The notes under the pieces are model-generated. The model was not told the DNA's origin. It ran no database searches and saw only the letters and a list, made by a program, of their open reading frames with translations. Positions 1-7,214 of a stretch of DNA of 18,241 nt are shown here, piece after piece. Each line of letters starts with the position of its first letter. Position 1 is the stretch's first letter. Source of the stretch: Gemmatimonadota bacterium (GTDB lineage Bacteria; Gemmatimonadota; Gemmatimonadetes; Gemmatimonadales; Gemmatimonadaceae). The stretch lies in NCBI GenBank assembly GCA_029884515.1, contig JAOUHR010000005.1, positions 1 through 18,241 on the forward strand, read 5' to 3'. A program made the position numbers and the translations under genes.

Positions 1-1029
1 GTGGTCGTGCCCTTCTGGCTGATCTGGGCGTACGCGGGGTTCCGCGGCATGCTCGAGGTGTGGCCGGCACTGGTCGTGGCGGGGGTCGCCTTCGCCGTGC
101 CGCAGTTCCTCGTCTCGAACTTCCACGGTCCCTGGCTGGTGGACATCGTGGCGGCGATCGCGTCGATGCTCGCGCTCGGGATCTTCCTCCGGTGGTGGCG
201 GCCGATCCGCGTGCTGGCCGGCGCGCCCGAGTCCGCGTCGCCGCTCCACGAGGCGCGCGCGAGCCGAGGCGAGGTGATGCGGGCCGTCCTCCCGTGGGTG
301 GTGCTCAGCGTGCTCGTCTTCGCCTGGGGGATCCCCCAGGTGAAGGGGTGGCTCAACGCCGTCTCCGCGCCGGCGATCCCGATCGCGGGGCTCGACCGCA
401 TGGTCTTCCGCGCGCCTCCGGTGGTGACGGACGCGGTCGCCGAGCGCGCGGTGTTCACGTTCAACTGGCTCTCGGCGACGGGCTCGGCGATCCTCGCGGC
501 CGCGTTCGTCTCCGGCGCGCTCCTCGGCTACTCCGCGCGCGAGATGGCACGCGTGTATTGGCGCACGCTCGTCCTCGTGCGCCACTCGCTCCTCACCATC
601 GCGGCGATGCTCGCGCTGGGCTACGTGACCCGGTACTCGGGACTCGACGCCATCCTCGGCCTCGCCTTCGCGCGCACCGGCTTCCTGTATCCCTTCTTCG
701 GCGCGATGCTCGGCTGGCTCGGCGTCGCGCTCACCGGCAGCGACACGGCGTCGAACGTGCTGTTCGGCAGCCTCCAGACCATCACCGCGCAGCAGGTCGG
801 CGTGAGTCCCGTGCTGATGGCGGCGGCGAACAGCTCCGGCGGCGTGATGGGGAAGATGATCGACGCGCAGAGCATCGTGGTCGCGAGCACCGCCACCAAG
901 TGGTACGGGCACGAGGGACGCATCCTGCGCGCCGTGTTCTTCCACAGCCTCGGGCTCGCCGCGCTCGTCGGCGGGTTGGTGCTGCTGCAGGCGTACGTCC
1001 ATCCCTTCGTGCTGATGGTCGTGCGGTAG
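1..1029 (+). CDS. lldP: L-lactate permease (LctP/LldP family), 5'-truncated
   Basis: C-terminal 342 residues of a lactate permease, an inner-membrane secondary transporter that takes up lactate with protons. The reading frame is open from base 1, so the GTG there is probably an internal valine; family members are about 550 residues, so roughly the last 60 percent is present. Family landmarks are visible: a [13 protein letters not shown] start, the [10 protein letters not shown] stretch near residues 37-46, [14 protein letters not shown] near 243-256, and [14 protein letters not shown] near 271-284. Several hydrophobic segments are consistent with membrane helices, including one close to the C-terminus. 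The gene ends 30 bases before the convergent gene's stop codon, with a hairpin between them. Family assignment is firm; whether L-lactate, D-lactate or glycolate is preferred cannot be read from the sequence. Confidence 0.93.
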   Translation: MVVPFWLIWAYAGFRGMLEVWPALVVAGVAFAVPQFLVSNFHGPWLVDIVAAIASMLALGIFLRWWRPIRVLAGAPESASPLHEARASRGEVMRAVLPWVVLSVLVFAWGIPQVKGWLNAVSAPAIPIAGLDRMVFRAPPVVTDAVAERAVFTFNWLSATGSAILAAAFVSGALLGYSAREMARVYWRTLVLVRHSLLTIAAMLALGYVTRYSGLDAILGLAFARTGFLYPFFGAMLGWLGVALTGSDTASNVLFGSLQTITAQQVGVSPVLMAAANSSGGVMGKMIDAQSIVVASTATKWYGHEGRILRAVFFHSLGLAALVGGLVLLQAYVHPFVLMVVR

Positions 1030-1036
1030 CGGCGGG

Positions 1037-1059
1037 CGGTGCCCGGCCGCCGGGTGCCG
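1037..1059. terminator. Hairpin between convergent genes, possible bidirectional terminator
   Basis: Bases 1038-1046 pair with 1050-1058 (nine pairs, two of them G-T wobbles), and 1037-1059 adds a C-G pair; the loop is three bases. The hairpin fills the 30-base gap between the lactate permease stop and the stop of the minus-strand gene. No T-tract follows on either side, so a role in intrinsic termination is inferred from position only. Confidence 0.4.
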
Positions 1060-1983
1060 TCAGCGGCGGTTGCCGAAGTTCCAGACGAAATTCACGATCG
1101 GAATGCAGCAGCCGACGTCGGTCCCGGTGAAGCCCCCGAACCCGAGGTCCGCAGAGAGCCGGTCTCCGATGAACCGCAGGCCGCCCGAGACGAGTGCTCC
1201 CGACCCCCCGCCGCCGAAGTACATCCAGTTCTCGGTGATGAGCTTCACCCGGCGGCTGACGCGCGTCTCCCCACCGACCATGAACACGGGGTCGTTCGAG
1301 AGCCCCGACTCCGACGTGCCGGCCGCGTACCCCCACCCGGCGCCCGCGGTGATCGCGCGGTCGGTGCTGCCGAACGTCCCCGCGCCGTACAGGATGCCGA
1401 CGGACCCGTCGTCGAGGTGCTCGGTGACTGCGAAGCCCAGGGCCCCGATCGCGAACGCGGTGCGGGCGCGCTGCACCACCGTGTACTTGGGCGCCACGTA
1501 CACGAGCTTGCCGATCGCCCCGGGGAGGATCGGCGTCCCCGCCGCGAGCGTGAAGCGCTCCGTGAACCCATACGCGACGAAGGGGAAGAAGAGCATGAAG
1601 CTCGACACGTAGCCTTCGCCCCTGGCCAGTGGGCGCGCCGTGGACGTGAAGAAGAGGCGCGTGAGGTTCGGGTCCTCGGACCAGTACGCGCCGCCGACGG
1701 CGCGTCCCGCCGAGATGCGCATCGACGCGACCTGCGATCGCTCCAGCTCGACGCGGACGCCCCCGGTCGTGAGGATCACGATCCGCGCCGGCGACTCCTC
1801 GACGAGGCGTCCGAAGAGCGTGGAGCCATCGCGCAGGCGGATCTCGTAGACGGTGTCGGTGGCCGCGGCGGGCGCCGCCGCCGGTGTCACCTGCGCCGAG
1901 AGCGCTGCGGGGGCGCCGGCCATCTGGCTTGCCGCGGCGAGCAGGGTCGCGCTCGCGACCTGCAGCAGGGATCGACGGATCAC
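1060..1983 (-). CDS. Exported protein with Sm/SH3-like N-terminal domain and beta-rich body, function unknown
   Basis: 307 residues from a GTG at 1983, chosen because GAAGGAG lies just upstream and a signal peptide follows at once (I-R-R-S-L-L-Q, a hydrophobic alanine-rich core, then A-L-S-A-Q). Mature residues about 40-90 (Y-E-I-R-L-R-D-G-S-T-L-F-G-R-L) look like a small Sm/SH3-like beta-barrel of the kind seen in exported proteins. The rest has many short glycine-rich, aromatic, amphipathic beta-type segments (F-A-I-G-A-L-G-F-A-V, Y-F-G-G-G-G-S-G-A-L), suggesting an outer-membrane or periplasmic beta structure. The C-terminus ends N-F-G-N-R-R, so it lacks the classic terminal aromatic residue of outer-membrane barrels. 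It sits 40 bases downstream of the amidohydrolase gene and is probably co-transcribed. I do not recognise a named family for the whole protein. Confidence 0.75.
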   Translation of the reverse strand: MIRRSLLQVASATLLAAASQMAGAPAALSAQVTPAAAPAAATDTVYEIRLRDGSTLFGRLVEESPARIVILTTGGVRVELERSQVASMRISAGRAVGGAYWSEDPNLTRLFFTSTARPLARGEGYVSSFMLFFPFVAYGFTERFTLAAGTPILPGAIGKLVYVAPKYTVVQRARTAFAIGALGFAVTEHLDDGSVGILYGAGTFGSTDRAITAGAGWGYAAGTSESGLSNDPVFMVGGETRVSRRVKLITENWMYFGGGGSGALVSGGLRFIGDRLSADLGFGGFTGTDVGCCIPIVNFVWNFGNRR

Positions 1984-2023
1984 GGGCGCTCCTTCTTCGA
2001 GGGAGTCATTCGGTGCGCGCCCA

Positions 2024-3715
2024 TCACGGCCGCGTCCAGCCGTTGCCGCGCAGTGCCCGCCCGGGCTTGGCCCCGGTGTGCCTGCCGCCATCGAGCACCT
2101 GCACGCCGTTCACCCACACGTCCTGCACGCCGATCGAGAGCTGGTGCGGCTTGTCCGGCGTGGCGACGTCGATGATGGTGTTCTCGTCGAAGACCACGAT
2201 GTCGGCGAACATGCCTTCGCGCAGGAGCCCGCGCTCGCGGAGCCCGAGCCGCAGCGCCGGGCCCGACGCGAACTTCCGGACCGCGTCCTCGAGCGTGAGG
2301 ATCCCGAGTTCGCGCACGTAGCGCCCGAGGATGCGCGGGTAGCTGCCATAGGCGCGCGGGTGGACGATCCCCGTCGCGCTGTCGGGATCGAAGCCGCCGG
2401 CGTCCGTGCCGATCACCACCCACGGCTTCTGGATCTGCATCCGGACGTTCTCCTCGCTCATCGTGAAGTTGAGCTTGTCGAGGTCCCGGCCCTCGCCGAG
2501 GATGATCTCGATGATCGCCTCCGGCCAGGGCTTCCCGAGCGCGGCGGCGATCTCGCTGACGCGCTTGCCCTCGAACCGCGCGTACTCCGGCTTGTGGAAG
2601 CCCGCCACCATGTAGCCCCCCGGCCCTTCGCGCTGGCAGAGTGGCGCACCGTTGGGATCGGCCATCTCCTTCACGATCCGCGCCCGCGTGGCCGGGTCGC
2701 GCAGGTTGTCGAGGAGCTTGCCGTCCTCGCTCGCCCAGTCGGGGAAGCACTCGCCGAGGTTGTTGCCGCTGAACGGGTACGGGTACATCGTCGCGCCGAC
2801 GTCGAGCCCGGCGTGCCGCGCCGAGTCGATCTTGGCGACCATGCCCGGCGCCTTGGTCCAATTGCGGCGGTTCGAGGCCTTCAGGTGATAGATGTCGAGC
2901 GCCACACCGCCCTCGCGGCCGATCCGGAACGCCTCGTCCATGGCCTCGTAGAGCGAATCGTCCTCCGAGCGCATGTGGGTGATGTACTTCCCCTGGTAAG
3001 GCGCCATCGCCTTGGCCATCTCGATGAGCTCGGTGGTGCTCGCGTAGGAGCCCGGCGGGTAGATGAGCGCGGTGGAGATGCCGAAGGCGCCGTCCTGCAT
3101 GGCGTTCCGCACCACGGTGCGCATCTGCTCCAGCTGTGCCGCGTCGGCGGGTCCCGGCCGCTGGCCCATCACGAAGGCGCGCACCGTGGTGGCACCCAGG
3201 TAGGACCCCACGTTCACCGAGTTGCCGTGGCGCTCCATGGCGTCGAGCCACGTGGCGAAGCCGTGGTCGCCGTGGAAGCTCTTCTGCAGCGCCCAGCGTT
3301 CCGCCGGCCACTCCTGACCCGTGGCGACGAGCGTGTCGATGGCCTCGTTCGCCGGGGCGGGAGTGGTGGACTCGCCGAGGATCTCCGTGGTGACGCCCTG
3401 GGTGACCTTGCTGACCACGCGGCCGTCCCGCCAGAGGAGCGCGTCCCACGAGTGCGCCTGGATGTCGATGAAGCCGGGCGCGATGACGAGGCCCGTCGCG
3501 TCCACGCGCTTGGTCGCGACCGCATCGCGCAGGCCGCCGGCCGGGCGCACGGCGACGATGCGGTCGCCGCGGACGGCGATGTCGCCGAGGAACCAGGCGT
3601 TGCCGGTGCCGTCGACGACCTTGCCGTTGGCGATGATGAGGTCGTAGGGCTGCGGTGCGGCGCACGCGGTCGACGCGAGCAGCAGCACGGCCGTGCATCC
3701 ATGGCGTAGGGTCAT
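2024..3715 (-). CDS. D-aminoacylase / N-acyl-D-amino-acid deacylase-like amidohydrolase, exported
   Basis: 563 residues from an ATG at 3715. It belongs to the amidohydrolase_3 group of the metal-dependent amidohydrolase superfamily, whose characterised members remove acyl groups from N-acyl-D-amino acids. A short hydrophobic leader ends S-T-A-C at Cys18, a loose lipobox, so it may be a lipoprotein. The N-terminal beta-sandwich (Y-D-L-I-I-A-N-G-K-V-V-D-G-T-G) is typical. Then come P-G-F-I-D-I-Q-A-H-S (residues 80-89), Q-G-V-T-T-E-I-L-G-E (106-115), I-T-H-M-R-S-E with His247, Y-H-L-K with His277, I-G-T-D-A-G-G with Asp438 and H-P-R at 452-454. The usual H-x-H metal pair reads Gln86-x-His88, and the D-aminoacylase cysteine position is Ser, preceded by Glu115. 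Substrate is unknown; a related dipeptidase or N-acyl hydrolase activity is possible. It is the first gene of a probable two-gene operon and diverges from the gene at 3791. Confidence 0.85.
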   Translation of the reverse strand: MTLRHGCTAVLLLASTACAAPQPYDLIIANGKVVDGTGNAWFLGDIAVRGDRIVAVRPAGGLRDAVATKRVDATGLVIAPGFIDIQAHSWDALLWRDGRVVSKVTQGVTTEILGESTTPAPANEAIDTLVATGQEWPAERWALQKSFHGDHGFATWLDAMERHGNSVNVGSYLGATTVRAFVMGQRPGPADAAQLEQMRTVVRNAMQDGAFGISTALIYPPGSYASTTELIEMAKAMAPYQGKYITHMRSEDDSLYEAMDEAFRIGREGGVALDIYHLKASNRRNWTKAPGMVAKIDSARHAGLDVGATMYPYPFSGNNLGECFPDWASEDGKLLDNLRDPATRARIVKEMADPNGAPLCQREGPGGYMVAGFHKPEYARFEGKRVSEIAAALGKPWPEAIIEIILGEGRDLDKLNFTMSEENVRMQIQKPWVVIGTDAGGFDPDSATGIVHPRAYGSYPRILGRYVRELGILTLEDAVRKFASGPALRLGLRERGLLREGMFADIVVFDENTIIDVATPDKPHQLSIGVQDVWVNGVQVLDGGRHTGAKPGRALRGNGWTRP

Positions 3716-3790
3716 GCGCTCAAAGATGTGTCACTCGTCGTAGCTCCGCGAGACCGCTACCTTTCGCGCTTCACCATTCGGAGGCTTCAG
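3716..3790. promoter_or_regulatory. 75-base divergent intergenic region with a clear Shine-Dalgarno for the plus-strand gene
   Basis: This gap must hold start signals for both the minus-strand amidohydrolase and the plus-strand dienelactone hydrolase. GGAGG at 3780-3784 with a six-base spacer fixes the ATG at 3791 as the plus-strand start, in preference to an in-frame ATG at 3728. I could not find a convincing -35/-10 pair in either direction. Confidence 0.4.
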
Positions 3791-4690
3791 ATGCGCATCG
3801 TGTCGATCTCGGCCGTGTGTGCGGCCGCCGCAGGAATCGGGTTCGCGGCTGGACACGGGCACACCACCGTCCCGGCCGATGAGCATCCAGGCCATGACAC
3901 GACGGCCATGGCCCCGATGGCGGGATTCCAGCAGTCCGCCGCGATCCCCGCATCGTCGTCCACGGCCGCCGAGCGACTCCAGAAGTCGCCGCGCCACGCG
4001 GAGTGGGTGGCCATCAAGGTGGGCACCACGGACAGCGTGATGGCCTGGGTCGTCTACCCCGAGCGCGCGACCAAGGCGCCGGTGGTGATCGCCATCCACG
4101 AGAACACCGGCATCAACACCTGGACGCGCAGCGTGGCCGACCAGCTCGCCGCCGACGGCTTCATCGGCATCGCGCCCGACCTGACGACGATGTTCCGGAC
4201 CGGCGACCTCACGGCCGATCCCACCTCCGATGAAGGTCGCGCGGCGATCGGCAAGGTCACGCCTGAGATCGGGAACCGGATCCTCGACGCCGTGGCGCGC
4301 TACGGCATGTCGCTGCCGGCGGCGCTCCCGAAGTACGGCATCGTCGGCTTCTGCTGGGGCGGGGGACGATCCTTCCTGCACGCCACGCACGCGCCCGGCC
4401 TCACCGCGTCCGTGGTCTACTACGGTTCGCCGCCGAGCGCCGAGCAGATGGCGAACATCAAGGCACCGGTGCTCGGGTTCTACGGCGGGAATGACGCGCG
4501 CATCAACGCCACCATCCCGGCCACCGACTCCGCGATGAAGCGACTCGGCAAGGCGTACGAGTTCCACATCCTGGATGGGGCGGGGCACGGCTTCCTGCGC
4601 GGGCAGGACGGGTCGGAGGCGAATCTCGCCGCCGCCAGGGCCGCGTGGCCCCGGACCATCGCCTTCTTCAGGGCGAAGCTCGGGACCTGA
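3791..4690 (+). CDS. Exported dienelactone-hydrolase-family protein
   Basis: 299 residues, starting at the ATG that follows GGAGG by six bases; a signal peptide begins M-R-I-V-S-I-S-A-V-C and runs into alanine- and glycine-rich sequence. The core from about residue 70 is an alpha/beta hydrolase of the dienelactone hydrolase family, which opens lactones or esters with a Cys-Asp-His triad. The visible candidates are Cys188 in G-F-C-W-G-G-G, Asp235 in Y-G-G-N-D-A-R and His266 in G-A-G-H-G-F; Glu104 in I-H-E-N matches the family's glutamate that primes the cysteine. Family cores are about 230-240 residues, so the extra length is the leader plus a His/Met-rich linker (residues 22-45). The real substrate is not known, since many exported members do not act on dienelactones. 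It is a single gene, ending convergently with the M20 peptidase gene. Confidence 0.88.
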   Translation: MRIVSISAVCAAAAGIGFAAGHGHTTVPADEHPGHDTTAMAPMAGFQQSAAIPASSSTAAERLQKSPRHAEWVAIKVGTTDSVMAWVVYPERATKAPVVIAIHENTGINTWTRSVADQLAADGFIGIAPDLTTMFRTGDLTADPTSDEGRAAIGKVTPEIGNRILDAVARYGMSLPAALPKYGIVGFCWGGGRSFLHATHAPGLTASVVYYGSPPSAEQMANIKAPVLGFYGGNDARINATIPATDSAMKRLGKAYEFHILDGAGHGFLRGQDGSEANLAAARAAWPRTIAFFRAKLGT

Positions 4691-4717
4691 GCTCCGCCCT
4701 GCAGGGCGAGGCTCGGG
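4686..4717. terminator. Hairpin after the dienelactone hydrolase gene, possible terminator
   Basis: Bases 4686-4692 pair with 4711-4717 (seven pairs, one G-T), followed by a 2x2 internal loop, then 4695-4699 with 4704-4708 around a TGCA tetraloop; 4695-4708 is a perfect palindrome. The stem takes in the TGA stop of the plus-strand gene and lies in the convergent gap before the M20 gene. There is no T-tract. Confidence 0.45.
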
Positions 4718-4771
4718 AATCGCGCGTCGGTCGGAGGGAACGGATCGCGGTCACGCCCCGACGGTCACCGC

Positions 4772-6202
4772 TCAGGTGACCGGCTTCCCCATCGCCAGCA
4801 GCCGGGTGAGCCGGAGCAGGAACTCCTGCCCGTCGAAGAAGCTCTTCACCTTCATGCGTTCGTCACGCCCGTGCGCGCGGATGTCGTCGGGGTCGCCCAT
4901 CAGCCCGGAGACGCCGTAGGCCGGGATCCCGATCTGGCGGAAGGGCTGCGAGTCGGTCGCGCCGGTGGACATCGTCGGGATCACCGGGATGGGGCCGAAG
5001 AGCTCCTTCGTCACCATCTGCACCGGCTGCATGATCTCCGGCATCAACGCCGAGGGCGCCACGAAGTTGCGCGGTCCGGCACGCGAGACCTCGATCGCGG
5101 TGTCGCCCAGCGCCGCGACGATGCCGTCGCGGATCTCGCTCGGCACCGCGTCGGGGAGGATGCGGCAGTTGATGCGCACCTCGGCCGTCTGCGGGAGCGC
5201 GTTCGCGGCGTGGCCACCGGTCAACCCCGTGGCCACGCAGGTGGAGCGGAGCATCGAGTTGTAGCGCGGGTCGCGGGAGACGATCGCGGCCGCGGCCGCG
5301 TCGTTCTCGTCCTTGAGGAGGGCGTTCATCGCGCGGCCCATCTCGGGCGACTCGATCTTCGCGGTCTCGGTGAAGAACGCCCGCGTCACTGCGTTGAAGT
5401 GCACCGGGAACTGGTGCTTGGCGAAGCGCGCGACGGCTTCGGAGAGCTGGTAGATCGCGTTGTCGGGCCGCGGCACGGAGGAATGGCCGCCGCGGTTGTG
5501 CGCGGTCGCGGTGAAGTTCACCGAGTTCTTCTGCGTGGCCTGGATCGAGTTCAGGAAGGGCTTGTCGTCGCGGAGCGAACCGCCGCCCCCTTCGTTCACC
5601 ACGTATGCCGCGTCCACGAGCTCGCGATGGTTCTGGATGAGCCAGCGCACGCCGTTGCAGCCGCAGGGGCTGCCTTCCTCGTCCGCCGTGAGCGCGAGGA
5701 TGATGTCGCGGTCGGGGACGTAGCCCTCGCGCCTGAACTTGATGAGGTTGGCGACGAAGATCGCCGCCATCGCCTTGTCGTCGGAGGTGCCGCGGCCGTA
5801 GAAGTAGCCGTCGCGCTCGAGGAACCTGAATGGGTCGAGGTCCGGTGACCAGTCGCTCTTGAGCGCCTCCACCACGTCGAGGTGCGCGAGCAGCAGCAGG
5901 GGCTTGGGCCCGTTGGCGCCGCCCTTGCCGTGGTAGCGGACCACGAGGTTGTGCTTGTCGTCGCGCGCGCCGCCCAGGAAGATGTCGGCCTCGGGGAAGC
6001 CGGCGTCGCGGAACCGCTTCGCCATCGCCTGCGCCGCGACGGTCGTGCCCGAGGTCATGGTGGAGGTGTTGATCTCGATCAGCTCCTTGTAGACCTCCTG
6101 GGCGAAGCGCTGGTCGCTCGAGAGCTGCTGGGCGCCGGCCGCCGGGACGGCGAGCGCGAGGACGAGGGCGAGCGCGGGGAGACGGGCGGGGGCGAGGCGC
6201 AT
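4772..6202 (-). CDS. Exported M20 family metallopeptidase (ArgE/DapE/CPG2-like)
   Basis: 476 residues from the ATG at 6202, preferred because GGAG lies nine bases upstream and the signal peptide starts there (M-R-L-A-P-A-R-L-P-A then a long leucine/valine/alanine core ending A-G-A-Q). ATGs at 6220 and 6238 are in frame but lack a Shine-Dalgarno and would spoil the signal peptide. M20 enzymes are di-zinc peptidases or deacylases. Metal and catalytic motifs are complete: A-H-L-D-V-V with His107 and Asp109, G-R-G-T-S-D-D-K with Asp141 as the likely bridging ligand, A-D-E-E-G with Glu175 as the general base and Glu176 as ligand, V-N-E-G around Glu204, and R-A-H-G-R-D-E-R with His444 as the last ligand. 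The dimerisation (lid) region lies roughly between 220 and 340. It is the last gene of the S9-hydrolase-M20 run. Carboxypeptidase or aminoacylase use on exported peptides is likely; the exact substrate is unknown. Confidence 0.9.
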   Translation of the reverse strand: MRLAPARLPALALVLALAVPAAGAQQLSSDQRFAQEVYKELIEINTSTMTSGTTVAAQAMAKRFRDAGFPEADIFLGGARDDKHNLVVRYHGKGGANGPKPLLLLAHLDVVEALKSDWSPDLDPFRFLERDGYFYGRGTSDDKAMAAIFVANLIKFRREGYVPDRDIILALTADEEGSPCGCNGVRWLIQNHRELVDAAYVVNEGGGGSLRDDKPFLNSIQATQKNSVNFTATAHNRGGHSSVPRPDNAIYQLSEAVARFAKHQFPVHFNAVTRAFFTETAKIESPEMGRAMNALLKDENDAAAAAIVSRDPRYNSMLRSTCVATGLTGGHAANALPQTAEVRINCRILPDAVPSEIRDGIVAALGDTAIEVSRAGPRNFVAPSALMPEIMQPVQMVTKELFGPIPVIPTMSTGATDSQPFRQIGIPAYGVSGLMGDPDDIRAHGRDERMKVKSFFDGQEFLLRLTRLLAMGKPVT

Positions 6203-6236
6203 CGGGAAGGGCTCCGGCATCGGTTGGGGGTCGCGC

Positions 6237-6242
6237 ATCTTA
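6237..6242 (-). promoter_or_regulatory. Possible -10 box for the M20 peptidase gene
   Basis: TAAGAT on the minus strand lies in the 61-base gap between the alpha/beta hydrolase stop and the M20 start. Transcription from it would give a leader of about 30 bases that keeps the GGAG ribosome site before the ATG at 6202. No good -35 box is visible, so this is a weak call. Confidence 0.2.
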
Positions 6243-6263
6243 CGGAGGAGGGAGTGCCCGCGT

Positions 6264-7214
6264 TCAGTGGGCCGCGAGGAACTCGAGCATCCGGGCGCGC
6301 ACCACGCTCGCCTGCTCGATGTGCGGCAGGTGCCCCGAGGAGTCGATCGGCGCATACTCGAGTTGCGGGATCGCGTCGCGGGCGACCTTCGACATCGCGA
6401 TGGGCACGGTGGTGTCCTGCTCTCCCCACAGGAGCAGGGTGGGGACGCCCGCCGTGCCGACCGCGCCGAAGAGCGCGGAGAAGTCCGTACCTCCCGTGGC
6501 GCGGATGCTCCGCAACAGCGCCCGGCCGAATCCCTTGTAGCGCATCTGCGGCCGGTAGAGGTCCGCCCAGCCCGGGAAGCGTTCCGGATGGAGGAAGTCG
6601 CTCGCCTGGTTGTCGGCCATGCCGGGCACCGCGGTCACCTGGAAGAGCCAGGCGCCGAGCACGGGCGCCTGGAGCAGTCCGGGCAGCGAGCGCCCCGAAC
6701 TCTGCGGGTCAACGAGCGTGAGCGTGCGCACGCGGGCGGGGTGCGTGCCCGTGAAGTGTGCGGTCACGAACCCGCCGAACGAGAGTCCCATGAGGTCGAA
6801 CGCGCCGGTGACCTGCAGCGAGTCGGCGAGCTCGGCGAGCTGCGTGTCGTAGAAGGCGCCGTCGTACGCGCCGTTGGGCCGGTCGGAGAGCCCGCGGCCG
6901 AAGAGGTCGTAGCGGATCACGCGATACCCCGCCGCCGAGAGCGCGACGGCGGTGGAGTCCCAGATGTAATAGGGCACCGAGAAGCCGTGCACGAGGATCA
7001 CCGGCCGCCCCGAGTCGGGGCCGGCGACGTCGTAGTGGGTGACGCCCTGCGAGAGCGTGACGAACCGTCCACTCGCGCCGGCGCGCGCGGCGGCGTCGAG
7101 CGTCTCGTTCTCCGGGTCCTTCCAGGCGCCGTAGACGATCGCCCCGACGAGGAGCAGGGCGAGGATGCGCACCACGACCCGCAAGGCGCGGCGCATCGGG
7201 GTGGCCTCGCTCAC
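6264..7214 (-). CDS. Membrane-anchored alpha/beta hydrolase
   Basis: 316 residues from a GTG at 7214 whose first bases overlap the TGA of the upstream S9 peptidase gene (GTGA), implying translational coupling. An ATG at 7196 with GAGG eight bases upstream is an alternative start that would keep the membrane segment. Residues about 8-33 form a basic-then-hydrophobic signal anchor, so the enzyme should face the periplasm. The fold is a classic alpha/beta hydrolase: V-H-G-F oxyanion region near 75-78, G-L-S-F-G-G with nucleophile Ser145, W-G-E-Q-D with Asp267, and S-S-G-H-L-P-H with His295. The cap between 170 and 240 is long. The family includes esterases, lipases, lactonases and proline iminopeptidases. 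Sitting behind an S9 peptidase it may act on peptide or ester products, but its substrate cannot be deduced. Confidence 0.88.
   Translation of the reverse strand: MSEATPMRRALRVVVRILALLLVGAIVYGAWKDPENETLDAAARAGASGRFVTLSQGVTHYDVAGPDSGRPVILVHGFSVPYYIWDSTAVALSAAGYRVIRYDLFGRGLSDRPNGAYDGAFYDTQLAELADSLQVTGAFDLMGLSFGGFVTAHFTGTHPARVRTLTLVDPQSSGRSLPGLLQAPVLGAWLFQVTAVPGMADNQASDFLHPERFPGWADLYRPQMRYKGFGRALLRSIRATGGTDFSALFGAVGTAGVPTLLLWGEQDTTVPIAMSKVARDAIPQLEYAPIDSSGHLPHIEQASVVRARMLEFLAAH

Noticed and set aside
60..1130. 356-codon open frame on the plus strand overlapping the lactate permease
   Set aside because: Arginine/alanine-rich out-of-frame product typical of high-GC shadow frames; the permease frame has clear family motifs.
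1853..3709. 618-codon plus-strand open frame opposite the amidohydrolase
   Set aside because: Low-complexity Arg/Val/Asp/His-rich translation with no fold-like pattern; the minus strand encodes a recognisable enzyme.
3728..3790. Longer start for the dienelactone hydrolase at an ATG at 3728
   Set aside because: No ribosome site precedes it, and it would place a 21-residue charged tail before the signal peptide. GGAGG marks the ATG at 3791.
6203..6355. N-terminal extension of the M20 peptidase from an ATG at 6355
   Set aside because: It would overlap the end of the alpha/beta hydrolase gene, is Arg/Ser-rich, and would bury the signal peptide found at 6202.
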